Shown here: positions 1 through 12,210 of the stretch, piece by piece | Numbering within the stretch: the stretch's first letter is position 1 | Layout: each line of letters begins with the position of its first letter | Source: Diatrype stigma | Taxonomy: Eukaryota > Ascomycota > Sordariomycetes > Xylariales > Diatrypaceae | Length of the DNA stretch: 64,000 bases | NCBI GenBank assembly: GCA_022225965.2 | Contig: JAKJXP020000066.1 | Location: 1-64,000 of the forward strand | Direction: 5' to 3' | The notes under the pieces: generated by a model | The model's database searches: none | The model's input: only the letters and a program-made list of their open reading frames with translations | Told to the model about the DNA's origin: nothing | Position numbers and translations under genes: made by a program

Positions 1-33
1 TAGCTGCCCATATGGGTGGCTGTAGGGGCTGTA

Positions 34-126
34 ATTGGGTGCATTGTACGGAATTACGGGTCTGGCTTTGGGTGGGTGGGCTGTACGTGTTTTTATTGGG
101 TGCATCGTACGGAATTACGGGTCCGG
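34..126. repeat. Direct repeat pair, 32 bp, 61-bp spacing
   Basis: Two copies of a 32-bp sequence lie at 34-65 and 95-126. They differ at only two positions (45/106 and 62/123), and both differences are C/T transitions. The first copy has T where the second keeps C in a CpG-like context. This fits cytosine deamination or RIP acting on a repeat, but two differences cannot prove it. The repeat may be the edge of a larger repeat outside the window. Confidence 0.7.
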
Positions 127-399
127 ATTTAGGTAGGTGCGCTGCCAATGTATAGTACTTCCAAAGCGCATTACTTGATTGGCTGAGAAAACGGAGCTAG
201 CTGCCTCGACCAGTCGCCAGAGCGAACGCAGCAGGTCCGACCAATCGCAGGCGAAAACGCTCGAGGTATTTCCCAAGCCTGAATTTCTGGACATAATTTC
301 CGTGTCACACCACCTTCACAGAATAACCTCCGGTTAGGATAATGCTTAATATTATTTATTATCAATATAGGAATAAAGTTATAAAATAATAAAAGCATG

Positions 400-3050
<2,651 letters not shown>

Positions 3051-3454
3051 GGCTAAAGTCTTAACAATGACATCCGTAGACAATGCCATGGAGATTCCTG
3101 GGATAAAGAAAGGGGTAGTTTTATCTGACTAAGAACACGGGACAATGCTCAAAACATCAAATTCGAAAGGGTTGACTACTACTCTTTCTCGTTGACTGGT
3201 GTCTTTGATCTCGAAACAAGTTCATTCTCCCGAGACATACTATTAATACATCATGGAAACACCAAGACACAAGGGTCATTGTCTTTTTCGTAGCTTTTAT
3301 AAAAAGTTGCAACTCATGACACGTTTCACACATTTTGCAAAACTTACCATTAGCTCCCAACTCTATTATACTCGCAGGTCGACAAGGTCCCCCTTGATAA
3401 TATCATCACTTACAAAACATAAATACAGGCGAAGAAACCTATACCAACACCACA

Positions 3455-4678
3455 ATGTGCAGCGGCGACATCACCGAGCTGTCATGCGGCCACGTCCTCG
3501 CGCACGTCACAGCGCAGTGCTCACGAGCACGAGAGACAGGGCGAGCGTGCGCGCGGCCCACAGGCGGCGCCCGCGCGCAGCTAGCCGACACGTGCGCGAC
3601 GTGCGACCCGGCCTTCATCACGTCGTCGATCGGCCGCAGCTACCGTAAGCGGCAGGCCGAGCTCGCGGCCCTGCTGACGGCGGCGCTGCAGGCGCGGCGC
3701 GCCGACGACGTCGGCCGCGTGCACGACGAGATGGAGAGCCTGCGCCAGCGCACGAACAGCGCCATCGGCGAGGCCGTGCGGCAGCGCCGCATGGTGAGCC
3801 CCCGGGCCACGGGGATGAAGACGGCAGCGGGAGCCGGAGACGTCGAGTTCCCCGGGGGTAGCCCGTCGCTGCGCGGCGATCGCGTCCCCGGGTACACGTC
3901 TAGCTGGGTCGGCGGTAAGTGCGTCTGGGAGAGGGAGATGCCGATCACGATGGTTCCGCATCGGAGGAGGGGGTCGGAGGCTTCGAAGACGGTGACGAAG
4001 GCGCAGGGGCTGGAGTTCTTGAACAAGAAGCTCGACGAGGCGAGGAGGCAGCAGCGCATCGCAAGGGGAGAGGAGGTGGAGGGCGATGCTGCAGATGGTA
4101 AGGCTAAGGATGGCGAGAAGCCGCTCTGGTATCGCAAGTTCGGCCCGGTGCAGTCACCCCGAGTGGTCGAGGCCGCCCTGCCCAGGCCCTCCCATACCCA
4201 AAATAAGAGCGCAAGGCCAGTGGTGCAGGTCGCGGAGCAGCTGCCGCCGCACCCGCTTCGGCACAAGAAAAAGGTCGCGTCTTGGCTCCCGACCGAAGAG
4301 GAGATGGACGAGCTGGCCGCTCGTCTATCGACTGAAGCTTCGCTGGAGCCGGAAGAAGGCGCGGGCGAGGCACGACGCCGGCGGCCCTCGCGGCACTTGC
4401 CACGCGGTGGAGAGCATCGGCAAGGTGAGTCGTCTGAGAAGAAGCTCCCCCACCCTCGTCAGCAGCGGGCGGGGGAATCTGGCAGCAGAGCAGCGTCACC
4501 AGCAGCAGGGCAAAGCGTGCGCCATCACCGGCCGACCACAAGCCGCAATGAGTCGTATGCCGCCCGGTTTCGGGATGCGCAGGCGACGGCGCAGCAGCAG
4601 CACGCAGTAGATGATACCGACGCTGACGGAGAAGAGATTGATATCTGGCTGTACGAAGCAGAGCGCACGAAAAGGTAA
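3455..4678 (+). CDS. Hypothetical protein with Cys/His-rich N-terminus and coiled-coil segment
   Basis: A single open frame of 407 codons starts at an ATG in a good context (CACAATGTG) and has no obvious intron. The first ~55 residues carry spaced Cys and His (MC, SCGH, QC, AC, DTCATC), a pattern that could bind zinc and that occurs at the start of some uncharacterised fungal proteins. Residues ~60-110 are a charged, alanine- and arginine-rich helix likely to form a coiled coil. The middle has a conserved-looking patch ending LWYRKFGPVQ. The C-terminal half is basic, low-complexity and probably disordered, ending in an acidic tail (EEIDIWLYEAE). I do not recognise a named family. It lies directly beside the AT-rich block but has ordinary GC-rich codon use. 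A GTGAGT at 4425 could be a donor, but the frame stays open without splicing. Confidence 0.6.
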   Translation: MCSGDITELSCGHVLAHVTAQCSRARETGRACARPTGGARAQLADTCATCDPAFITSSIGRSYRKRQAELAALLTAALQARRADDVGRVHDEMESLRQRTNSAIGEAVRQRRMVSPRATGMKTAAGAGDVEFPGGSPSLRGDRVPGYTSSWVGGKCVWEREMPITMVPHRRRGSEASKTVTKAQGLEFLNKKLDEARRQQRIARGEEVEGDAADGKAKDGEKPLWYRKFGPVQSPRVVEAALPRPSHTQNKSARPVVQVAEQLPPHPLRHKKKVASWLPTEEEMDELAARLSTEASLEPEEGAGEARRRRPSRHLPRGGEHRQGESSEKKLPHPRQQRAGESGSRAASPAAGQSVRHHRPTTSRNESYAARFRDAQATAQQQHAVDDTDADGEEIDIWLYEAERTKR

Positions 4679-4906
4679 GACTGAAACAGCCGTAGATTGA
4701 ACAGATCGGTAAAGTACTAGGTAATGGGTATCTGTCTAACTAACCTGCGTGGCTAGGCGTAGGCAGGTAGGGAGACTGAGAAGGTAGGCAAAGTTGCAAT
4801 ATCTAATTCTAAACACATTTCGCATGGGACTATAAAATCATGACCTCTAATTCATCGTGTCCGCCAGTTCCGAACTTTGCTTCCTTGCGTTTCATGTCTC
4901 CAGTAA

Positions 4907-6940
4907 TCATCCATCCGTATTGTCAAGATGAAAGCCCTGGGGAAAACCCACTGTACCCATGCGCTGCGCGATATCCAGGGGTGTGATGACAGCAGTCCCA
5001 GCCCCAGCCCCAGCAGCAGGCGGCGTCCCCGTCCTTGTCCCAGCTTCCACCCCCTTTTCCAAGTTGCTACCCCCAGCCCCCGCCCCAGCCCCAACTCCAG
5101 CACTAGTAGCTTCAGAAGAAGAAGAGGTCTCCGAGAGGATGTCCTTCCTGGCCTTAGCGTACTCGCGGATGCGCTGCGTGGCCAGCTTCCCGGCACGGCG
5201 GCGGTCGGTGGGGCACCGAAGCAGCGGGACCTGTATGATGGCGGCGAAGACGTCGAAGACCTTGTCGACGGGGGCGTTGTGGCGCCGCGCTACCTCCTCG
5301 AACGGGAACCGCTCCTGGCACGTCTCCGCCACGTCCACGATCAGGTTCGGCGACGGCTTGCGGTACGTCGGCTGGATGAGCGATAAGGGCAGCCCGGGCT
5401 TGACGGGGCTGGTGCTGGTGCTGGTAGTGGGGGCAGATGAAGACGGAGGGGGGTGGGTAGTGGCCATGTTGGTGGTGGTGGTGGTGGTGGAGGCAGGGTT
5501 GGTTGTAGAGGCTGTGGGGGTTACCGCCGCCTCAGGGCTGCGGGTGTTCGCCTCCTCCTGCTGTGTCGTGGCAGGGGCTGTGGTAGTGATAGCCTTATAG
5601 TTGGGAGTGGGAGTAGGCATAGGGGTGGCAGGGGATGTTGGGGCTATTACCGGGCTATTTGATTTCCTGGGGAGTATCTGTTGCGACGGCTGCGTGCCTA
5701 AGTTTTGATGTACGGTTGCTTGAGATATGGGATTTGGGGGGATCGTGTGATGGTAGGGAGTCGCGATATTTGGAAACTGGTTCCCCTGGATCGGCATCAT
5801 CATGGGAAAGCCTGGGGCGAACGGGTGCATCCCGCTCGGGGGTATTCCCACCATGTGCGGCTGAAGGTGCTGCCCATATGCCTGATGGCATGGCATCTGC
5901 GGGATGAGTTGATGGTGAGCCGGCGGTAGGTTCGGGGGCATCATAGGGATTCCCTGCGCTCTCGCAAGGTTGGCTTGCTGTCTCATCCTGGAGCAAATCT
6001 GACATGGCTGCTTGGAGTCTCTATGCTGGAGGGAGCTCCAGTTGGTTTGGTCCAAGTTGTTGGAGCACTTTGGCACCGAATCATGAGCCTGGGGCTGCTC
6101 AAGTCGTGGGACAGGGGGTGGCGGCATAGAGGAAATGCTGGATTCGTCACTCTTAGGAGTCTCTCTTCGTTTCGAAGACGAAGATAATTCGGCGACGGGT
6201 GTATTCAGTATATGCATCTGATTTGAGCCCGACGCTAAAGTCCCTTGCTCTTGCTGAGGCGTCCTTTGTTTCTCAGCATTGTCGTCTGTCTTGGATGCCT
6301 CGATATGTTGACTTGTTGTTTCTTGAGGAACAAACACTGGTGCTGAGCTGTTCGAGATGGGCAAACCCAACATTTCAGGGGCAACTGTATGTGGAAGTTG
6401 TTTGGGAGAGAGTTCAGGGGGGCTTGGTGGTCTCGGACCTCTTGGCGGTTGATTCAGCACGAAGTTCTCTAATACTGGCAACGATACACCCCTGAGCCCA
6501 TATGACAGCTCCACAGCATGGAAGTCGGATGGCAAGCCTACCATTCCAGTGCTCAGGCGTCTCTCTGATATCTGAGTCCCTTCTTTTGAAACATGGGGAT
6601 CCTGTGGGGGTGGCTGTATTGGGAACAAGGCTGGAGCTGGAATGGGAGCAAAACCTGGGGCGAACGGAACGGGAGTAGGCATCGGGTTTGTGAAAGCCGC
6701 CGGTGGTGTAAAGAAAGCAAATTGTAGCTGTCCTTCAAGTAGATGATTCTGACCGCTGATTTTACGCCTTTTGACCGGTTTAGAAGAAATGAACTGGATA
6801 TCATCATCATCTGACCTCTTCGAAGGGGTCACTGTCGTACTGAGAGCCGTGGGTGTGGAAAGGGGCACACCCGGGTTAGCCTGAATGCTGTTGGCATTCT
6901 GCATTTGATACTTTTGTAGGAGACTGAGATGAGCTGACAT
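4907..6940 (-). CDS. Hypothetical Pro/Gln/Thr-rich protein, probably nuclear
   Basis: One uninterrupted frame encodes 677 residues, starting MSAHLSLLQKYQMQ. Near residues 40-65 an acidic stretch (SDDDDIQF) is followed by a basic cluster, KPVKRRK, that resembles a nuclear localisation signal. Most of the protein is proline-, glutamine-, methionine- and threonine-rich and looks disordered, including a long Thr/Ala/Pro run. The only compact region is near residues ~535-605 (from VAETCQERFPFEEVARRH to IREYAKAR), a helical segment that could be a small DNA- or protein-binding fold. A Gly/Ala-rich tail follows. The composition suggests a transcriptional or chromatin cofactor, but that is inference. 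It is convergent with the 3455-4678 gene and divergent from CSN6. Confidence 0.7.
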   Translation of the reverse strand: MSAHLSLLQKYQMQNANSIQANPGVPLSTPTALSTTVTPSKRSDDDDIQFISSKPVKRRKISGQNHLLEGQLQFAFFTPPAAFTNPMPTPVPFAPGFAPIPAPALFPIQPPPQDPHVSKEGTQISERRLSTGMVGLPSDFHAVELSYGLRGVSLPVLENFVLNQPPRGPRPPSPPELSPKQLPHTVAPEMLGLPISNSSAPVFVPQETTSQHIEASKTDDNAEKQRTPQQEQGTLASGSNQMHILNTPVAELSSSSKRRETPKSDESSISSMPPPPVPRLEQPQAHDSVPKCSNNLDQTNWSSLQHRDSKQPCQICSRMRQQANLARAQGIPMMPPNLPPAHHQLIPQMPCHQAYGQHLQPHMVGIPPSGMHPFAPGFPMMMPIQGNQFPNIATPYHHTIPPNPISQATVHQNLGTQPSQQILPRKSNSPVIAPTSPATPMPTPTPNYKAITTTAPATTQQEEANTRSPEAAVTPTASTTNPASTTTTTTNMATTHPPPSSSAPTTSTSTSPVKPGLPLSLIQPTYRKPSPNLIVDVAETCQERFPFEEVARRHNAPVDKVFDVFAAIIQVPLLRCPTDRRRAGKLATQRIREYAKARKDILSETSSSSEATSAGVGAGAGAGGSNLEKGVEAGTRTGTPPAAGAGAGTAVITPLDIAQRMGTVGFPQGFHLDNTDG

Positions 6941-8109
6941 TTGCTTTCAGATTAGCACCTACAGCATTTAAATGGTGCCCTGAAATATGAGTATCAGGAT
7001 GTTTAGAAGCATTGAAGAATCGATGATGACGGGAAGTCCAGAAGTCATCTGTAGGTTCTTATTTGTATATGATAGGATATCCTATACGGTGAAGATAAGG
7101 GATACACGAACGACCAAGACAAGAGGAAACCCAAAGTTTCAAAGACGGCACATATTTTCACTACGAAAGACTTAATATATTGTGTCTTTCAGGCAGACGT
7201 GTGGTCATCTTTGGGTTTCTGGGGAAGAAAGAACGAGCATGGACTCATGTCCTGCTGGGGTTGATGAGGGCCGATGTATCCATAACTTCTTTAAGTGATG
7301 TAGATAAGGAATAAGTGCTCAGGGGTGCTGGCACAAGACATCACGATCTTATGGACCCTCTAATATACCTATACCAACGGTCCTATGCCTATGTGTTCCT
7401 GTAGAGAGACTGTATTCAAGTAGGATCAATGAGTGTGTCAATTCGTGGATCAACAATAGATAGGTACTTAGGAAGGCATTGGTGGCATTGGTGGCACCTG
7501 GTGCACCCAGATACAGGATGCAAGCAATATCGGGCATATGGCTCTCATATTATGCAACGGCTTTTTGATACAACAAAGCTGCGATGCCTTCGTATTATGT
7601 ATTATGTCTTGGACTGGGTGATGTTGTAGTGTAGGAAGTCTAGGCAGGAATTGTCTTCATCTACGTACATACATGTATACATTCCGCTTACCTAATTCAC
7701 ATGCCAAAGACCTCTGAAAGGTAAGGGATGCACAGGCCACCGCGGGGTAGCATCCCCCGCAACTGCCGTAATGGCCCGCTTGTATCGATAACTACAGCCA
7801 CTGCAGCTACTGCAGCCTTGTGATTCCATTAGTAAATTAGTTAGCAGGTTAGTACCTGCCAGCAGCTCCCTAGGCACTCTAGGCTGCCCAGGCTGCTGGG
7901 GTATGTATGTATGTATGTAGGTATCTATTGTACACCCATCTGACCCATCCTTCTGCCTACATACTTCTTCACCTCTTGCAGCTCTTGCAAACAAACAAAA
8001 CATAACCCACCCGTCGTCGTCACTGCTTCCTTCTCAGCCTTGTCCCATTTCTACCCTTTCTCCAGGACTAAGAAGCAATAGACTGGCAATACAGGAACAA
8101 GCTAGCATC
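6941..8109. promoter_or_regulatory. Divergent intergenic region upstream of the minus-strand gene and CSN6
   Basis: This 1.17-kb space lies between two divergently transcribed genes and must contain both promoters. It holds a short GTAT tandem tract (7901-7919) and CT/TC-rich sequence just before the CSN6 ATG (about 8025-8070), typical of fungal promoters. I see no convincing coding frame. Confidence 0.4.
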
Positions 8110-9375
8110 ATGGAGACGTCACCAGAGGTAAACCCTCTACTGTCTTCACAGAAGTCATCCGACTCTGGTTTACAAGCTGTCTTGCACCCTCTTGTCCTCC
8201 TCACGATATCCGATTACATCACGAGACACACTTTGAGAGAACAACCCGGGCCGATCGTTGGTGCTTTGATTGGGCAACAGAATGGAAGAGAAATCACCGT
8301 GGAACATGCCTTTGAATGCGCTACTCTATCAGCTGATGGCAATATCGTAATGAACGCCGACTGGTTCCAGCGACGATTAGAACAGAGTTGGTATATCCCC
8401 AAGAAGTCCTTGGTAAAACCTGCTAACCATATTGGTGTAGTGAAGCAAATACACAGATCTCCACAGCTTGACCTCGTTGGCTGGTATACAGTTGCACCCA
8501 AGAGCGGTCCTACACCATCTATCTTACCAATTCACAACTACATCCTATCGGAACACAACGAGTCATCCCTACTACTTGCCTTCCACCCCGACGAAGTTTT
8601 CGATCATTCTGTTGGAAGCAAGCTGCCATTGACCATCTACGAATCCAACTACGAAGTAGACGAGCCGAAAGGTGGTGATCAAGGCGAGGATAAGGAGATG
8701 CGCGATGGAGAACCACCATTGAAGTTGAAGTTCAGAGAGCTTCCCTACTCGGTTGAGACTGGAGAGGCCGAAATGATCAGCATGGACTTCGTTGCCCGGG
8801 GGGCAGGTACTGCCACAGTTGTCGAGCCCAGGGAGCCAAAAGAGACGAGCAAAAGCGGGAAGGGAAAACAACCAGTGGCCCAACCTGAGGAAGAGCCAGA
8901 TGAGCATATTCTATCGAGAGACGATGAAGAGATGATTGCGGCCCTCACTGCCAAGGCCAACTCCGTGAAAATGCTTCAGTCCCGTATCAATCTTCTGACG
9001 ACATTTCTTGAGCGACTTCCGCCATCTTACTTATCAGCTAGTAACTCATCTGAGATGGAAGGGAAGGACTTCGATGGCCCCCACACCACCCCATCACATA
9101 CCATACTGCGATCGATCCAAGCACTTGTCAACAGACTGACACTTCTTGTGCCATCAAATACCGAGGCTTTCGAAGAGGAAGTTATCAGCGAAGCTAATGA
9201 TGTTAATCTCATGGGGCTGCTCAACGATGTTATGCAGAGCATGACCGAAGTCAGAGGGGTCGGCAAAAGATTCAGTGTTGTAGAAAGCGCTAAGAACCAC
9301 AATCGGAAGTTAGACCCCGTGATGGTAGTAGACAGAGGTGGCTTTTTGCCAGGAGCTGGGGATCTCAACATCTGA
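8110..9375 (+). CDS. csn6: COP9 signalosome complex subunit 6 (MPN- subunit)
   Basis: The single-exon frame encodes 421 residues. The N-terminal ~190 residues form an MPN domain typical of CSN6 (LHPLVLLTISDYITRH, then GPIVGALIGQQNGREI). The catalytic JAMM residues are absent: where CSN5-like enzymes have GWYHSHP, this protein reads GWYTVAPKSG. This marks it as the non-catalytic MPN- partner rather than the deneddylase. The remainder carries a charged linker (GKGKQPVAQPEEEPDE) and a C-terminal helical region. In the COP9 complex CSN6 pairs with CSN5 to remove NEDD8 from cullins, controlling ubiquitin ligases and, in filamentous fungi, development. At 421 aa it is somewhat longer than the animal subunit, mainly from the linker. 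Confidence 0.95.
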   Translation: METSPEVNPLLSSQKSSDSGLQAVLHPLVLLTISDYITRHTLREQPGPIVGALIGQQNGREITVEHAFECATLSADGNIVMNADWFQRRLEQSWYIPKKSLVKPANHIGVVKQIHRSPQLDLVGWYTVAPKSGPTPSILPIHNYILSEHNESSLLLAFHPDEVFDHSVGSKLPLTIYESNYEVDEPKGGDQGEDKEMRDGEPPLKLKFRELPYSVETGEAEMISMDFVARGAGTATVVEPREPKETSKSGKGKQPVAQPEEEPDEHILSRDDEEMIAALTAKANSVKMLQSRINLLTTFLERLPPSYLSASNSSEMEGKDFDGPHTTPSHTILRSIQALVNRLTLLVPSNTEAFEEEVISEANDVNLMGLLNDVMQSMTEVRGVGKRFSVVESAKNHNRKLDPVMVVDRGGFLPGAGDLNI

Positions 9376-10330
9376 GGGACGACGGCACCCCTTTCCACCC
9401 AAGCCTCAAGCCTCCTGGTAGGCGAATGGTGTAGCGCCCCTTCCTTCAGGCATACCGCTTTTAAGGAATAGGGCATTTACCGGTCGTGATCAGCCATATA
9501 GTCTTACCAGAGATTTTACCTACCAACGCAGTAGGAACGCCTCTAATCCCAGAGCAGGACAGAGTTTCAACTCTACGCATGAACGAGCATTTGGCAAGAG
9601 TTGCATCTTTTGCATGGCGAAGTGGGCGTTTTTTTGCAGCAGTGATATGGTGCTTTAGCTGGCAAATGATAGAGGTTAGCATGAACCTTGAAGAAGGCAT
9701 TATAGACGCCAAAATCCAAGAAATATTGTGAACCCTCAGACTCAAGAACGAATTACTGATAGATCCATACTAACATTATGCCACTTTTCAGGCTATGCAC
9801 ATGTATTTTTCCGATGTGGAATTAATACCATTCAGTATCCTGCCACCACATAGAATCAGGTGACATCGAGAACATGCACGTTAATTTGATAAACATCAAG
9901 TATGGTGATCAGGATATCGAGGAATGTATGCTGACTAACTTCCTACCTCTACTTCATACTTTGAATCAGAATAGTATCCCGCTCTAACTGATAAGTTGCC
10001 GTCCTTCTTCGACCTGGATAGAAGGAATGGGGGTAGTGGACTCGAAACACAGGTAGTGAAGGAAAGTCGTATATCCAAAACAATCCATCCAGCGACCTGA
10101 TGAGAATCATTAACCTTGCCACTCCCTCACCATCATTTTATACCATGTAACCTGCCGCCCCCCCTCCCCAAAGCAGATATAGTTCCCCCTTTAGAACGTG
10201 ATCCAGCCGCCATCTAGAGCTGAAGTCACACCAGTTCTATCGTCTTGTCGCCGGTATTAGTTGATGAGAGAAACCCGATAAAAACAAGGGAAAGGGTACG
10301 AAGAGGTCCTAGGCTTAGGCCGAGGCTTTA
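9376..10330. other. Convergent intergenic region, no gene seen
   Basis: The region lies between the 3' ends of CSN6 and the dehydrogenase gene. It must contain both 3' UTRs. Short frames here (for example near 9486-9731) have no recognisable composition and I do not call a gene. Confidence 0.5.
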
Positions 10331-12210
10331 TTATGCTTCGATGACGACCTTCAGCACGAGGTTACCATCATCGTCGACTGTCCGGCCGGCGAGCTCGAAG
10401 GCGTGCTTGGCGGCCCCGAGGCCCTTGAACCGGTGCGTTACCATGTCGTCTAGGCTCGGCAGCAGACCACCACCACCACCGACACCCAGACCATCCACTC
10501 CCGCCGGAACCGCCATCCCGTGCCGACGCTCCTGGCTCTGCGCTGCGCACAGCAGCCGGATGCCCGTCGGGTACGTGTTGGCGTACCGGAAGATGCCGAG
10601 GATGTCGACCTCCTTCAGGTGCGCCACCGACACGGGCAGCGTCTGGATCGGCGTCCCCATCCCCACCATGATCACCTTCCCGCCGGGCCGCGTCGCGTAC
10701 AGGCTCGTGTGCATGCAGACCTCCTTGCCCGTGCACTCGAAGGTCACGTCCACGCCGGCGTGATCGTCATCATCGTCGTCGTCGTCGTCTTCCTCTTCTT
10801 CCTCACCCCGGTCGCTAGTGCTTAATGATGATGACGATATCCTCGTCACGGACAGGATGCTGGCCGCAAGGGCCTTGGCGCCCTCGAGCCGCTCGTGGAT
10901 CGAGGAGTTTGAATTCGAGTCGGCGCTGGACGATGACGGCGACGATGACGACGAGAACGTGCTCGACGGCGTCGCGGCGCCGGACTCTAGCAGCTGCGGC
11001 GTTGACCTTCCCGAGGTGGTGTAAAAGGAGGAACTGTCTTCGTTGCTGTTGCTCTTGCTCTTGCTGCCGGAGGGTGGATCATGATTCCGGTTATTATGGC
11101 CGTGGGTGGTATGGGCATAGACGTGGCTCGGACGCGGGACGACGAAGCCGTGGGTCGCAAACCCCTTTCTCAGGGCGTAGTCTACCCGTCCGGCGTCGAT
11201 GTCGCTAATGGTCACGGTGGTGCAGCCGGACTGGCGCGCCATGGCGGCCGTCAGTAGGCCGACCGTACCGGCGCCGATGACGAGAGCGGTGGAGCCCGGG
11301 GCGGGGCTGGCGCGGTTCACCGCGTGGATGGCAACGGACAGTGGCTCGAGCAGCGCCGCGGCGTCGAAAGAAACGTGGTCTGGGAGTCTGCAGCGGGGAT
11401 TTTATTAGTTATTAATCATGTTACTTTCTTGCAATTTCTAGATAGACATTTCATCATGGGGGTGGAGAGAAGGGGGGGAACGCACTTGTGACACCAAACG
11501 GCCGGGTGGTTGATGCGCTCCTGCAGCGTGCCCTGGAAGTGCGGCACGGTCTTGGCGCTGCTGCGGAACCGCATGCGCTTGCAGAGGTTGTACCGGCCCT
11601 GGCGGCAGATGCCGCACCGGGCGCACGGGACGCCGACCTCGAGGGCCACGCGGTCGCCCACGGCGAACCGCCGCTGCCGCTGCCGCCTCCCCCCTCCTGC
11701 GCGCTGCTCCTCCTGCTGCTGGGAAGGGAGCGGGGGCCCGACCGCGACCACGACCCCCGACGATTCGTGGCCGAGCGACAGCGGCGCGCACGCGCACAGG
11801 TCGCCGTTGGCGAACTTCTGGTAGTACGACACGTCCGAGCCGCAGATGCCCGTCGACCGCACGGCCACCTGCAGCTCGCCCGGCCCGGGCTCCTCGAGGA
11901 TTCGGGGTTCCTGTGCGCAAAGGGATTAATTCATTTCCCGTCCTTTCTCCGGAAGAGAGGGAAGGGGGGTAGAGAGAGGTATAGAGAGTCGATGTCATGG
12001 TGTACTATCTTGTCTGATCAAGCATGGAAAAGGCATGTTGGAGATAGATGGGTTGGTGGTGTAACCGTAAGCAAACACGACGCTGCGCAGGGGAAATCTC
12101 ACCAATCGTAGATCGCGCGGTCCATGCAGGATGGAGGCACTAATCGTAGAACCCTTGGTCGATAGGGGTCGATGCATGGGCATGGTATCTGGCATGGCAG
12201 AGGGCGCCAT
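10331..12210 (-). CDS. Zinc-dependent MDR dehydrogenase, sorbitol/alcohol dehydrogenase type, with long insert
   Basis: Three exons join in frame: 12210-12103, 11910-11486 and 11387-10331, giving 529 residues. Catalytic zinc ligands are visible at GICGSDV (Cys59) and GHESSG (His84, Glu85). The structural zinc site has four cysteines at about 132, 135, 138 and 146 (PCARCGICRQGRYNLC). The Rossmann motif VIGAGTVG lies at ~214-221, followed by the acidic SDID expected of an NAD-preferring enzyme. The C-terminal part (VTFECTGKEVCMHTSLYATR, then GKVIMVGMGTPIQTLPVS) fits fungal sorbitol/xylitol/L-arabinitol dehydrogenase relatives. It therefore probably oxidises a polyol in the cytosol; the substrate is not fixed by sequence. 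It is far longer than the usual ~350-380 aa because of a Ser/Asn/Asp-rich insert at ~262-387 and a smaller Gln/Arg-rich one at ~97-116. Confidence 0.9.

Noticed and set aside
8110..9375. CSN6 as an active JAMM deneddylase
   Set aside because: The HxH motif is absent (GWYTVAPKSG), so it is the MPN- subunit and not CSN5.
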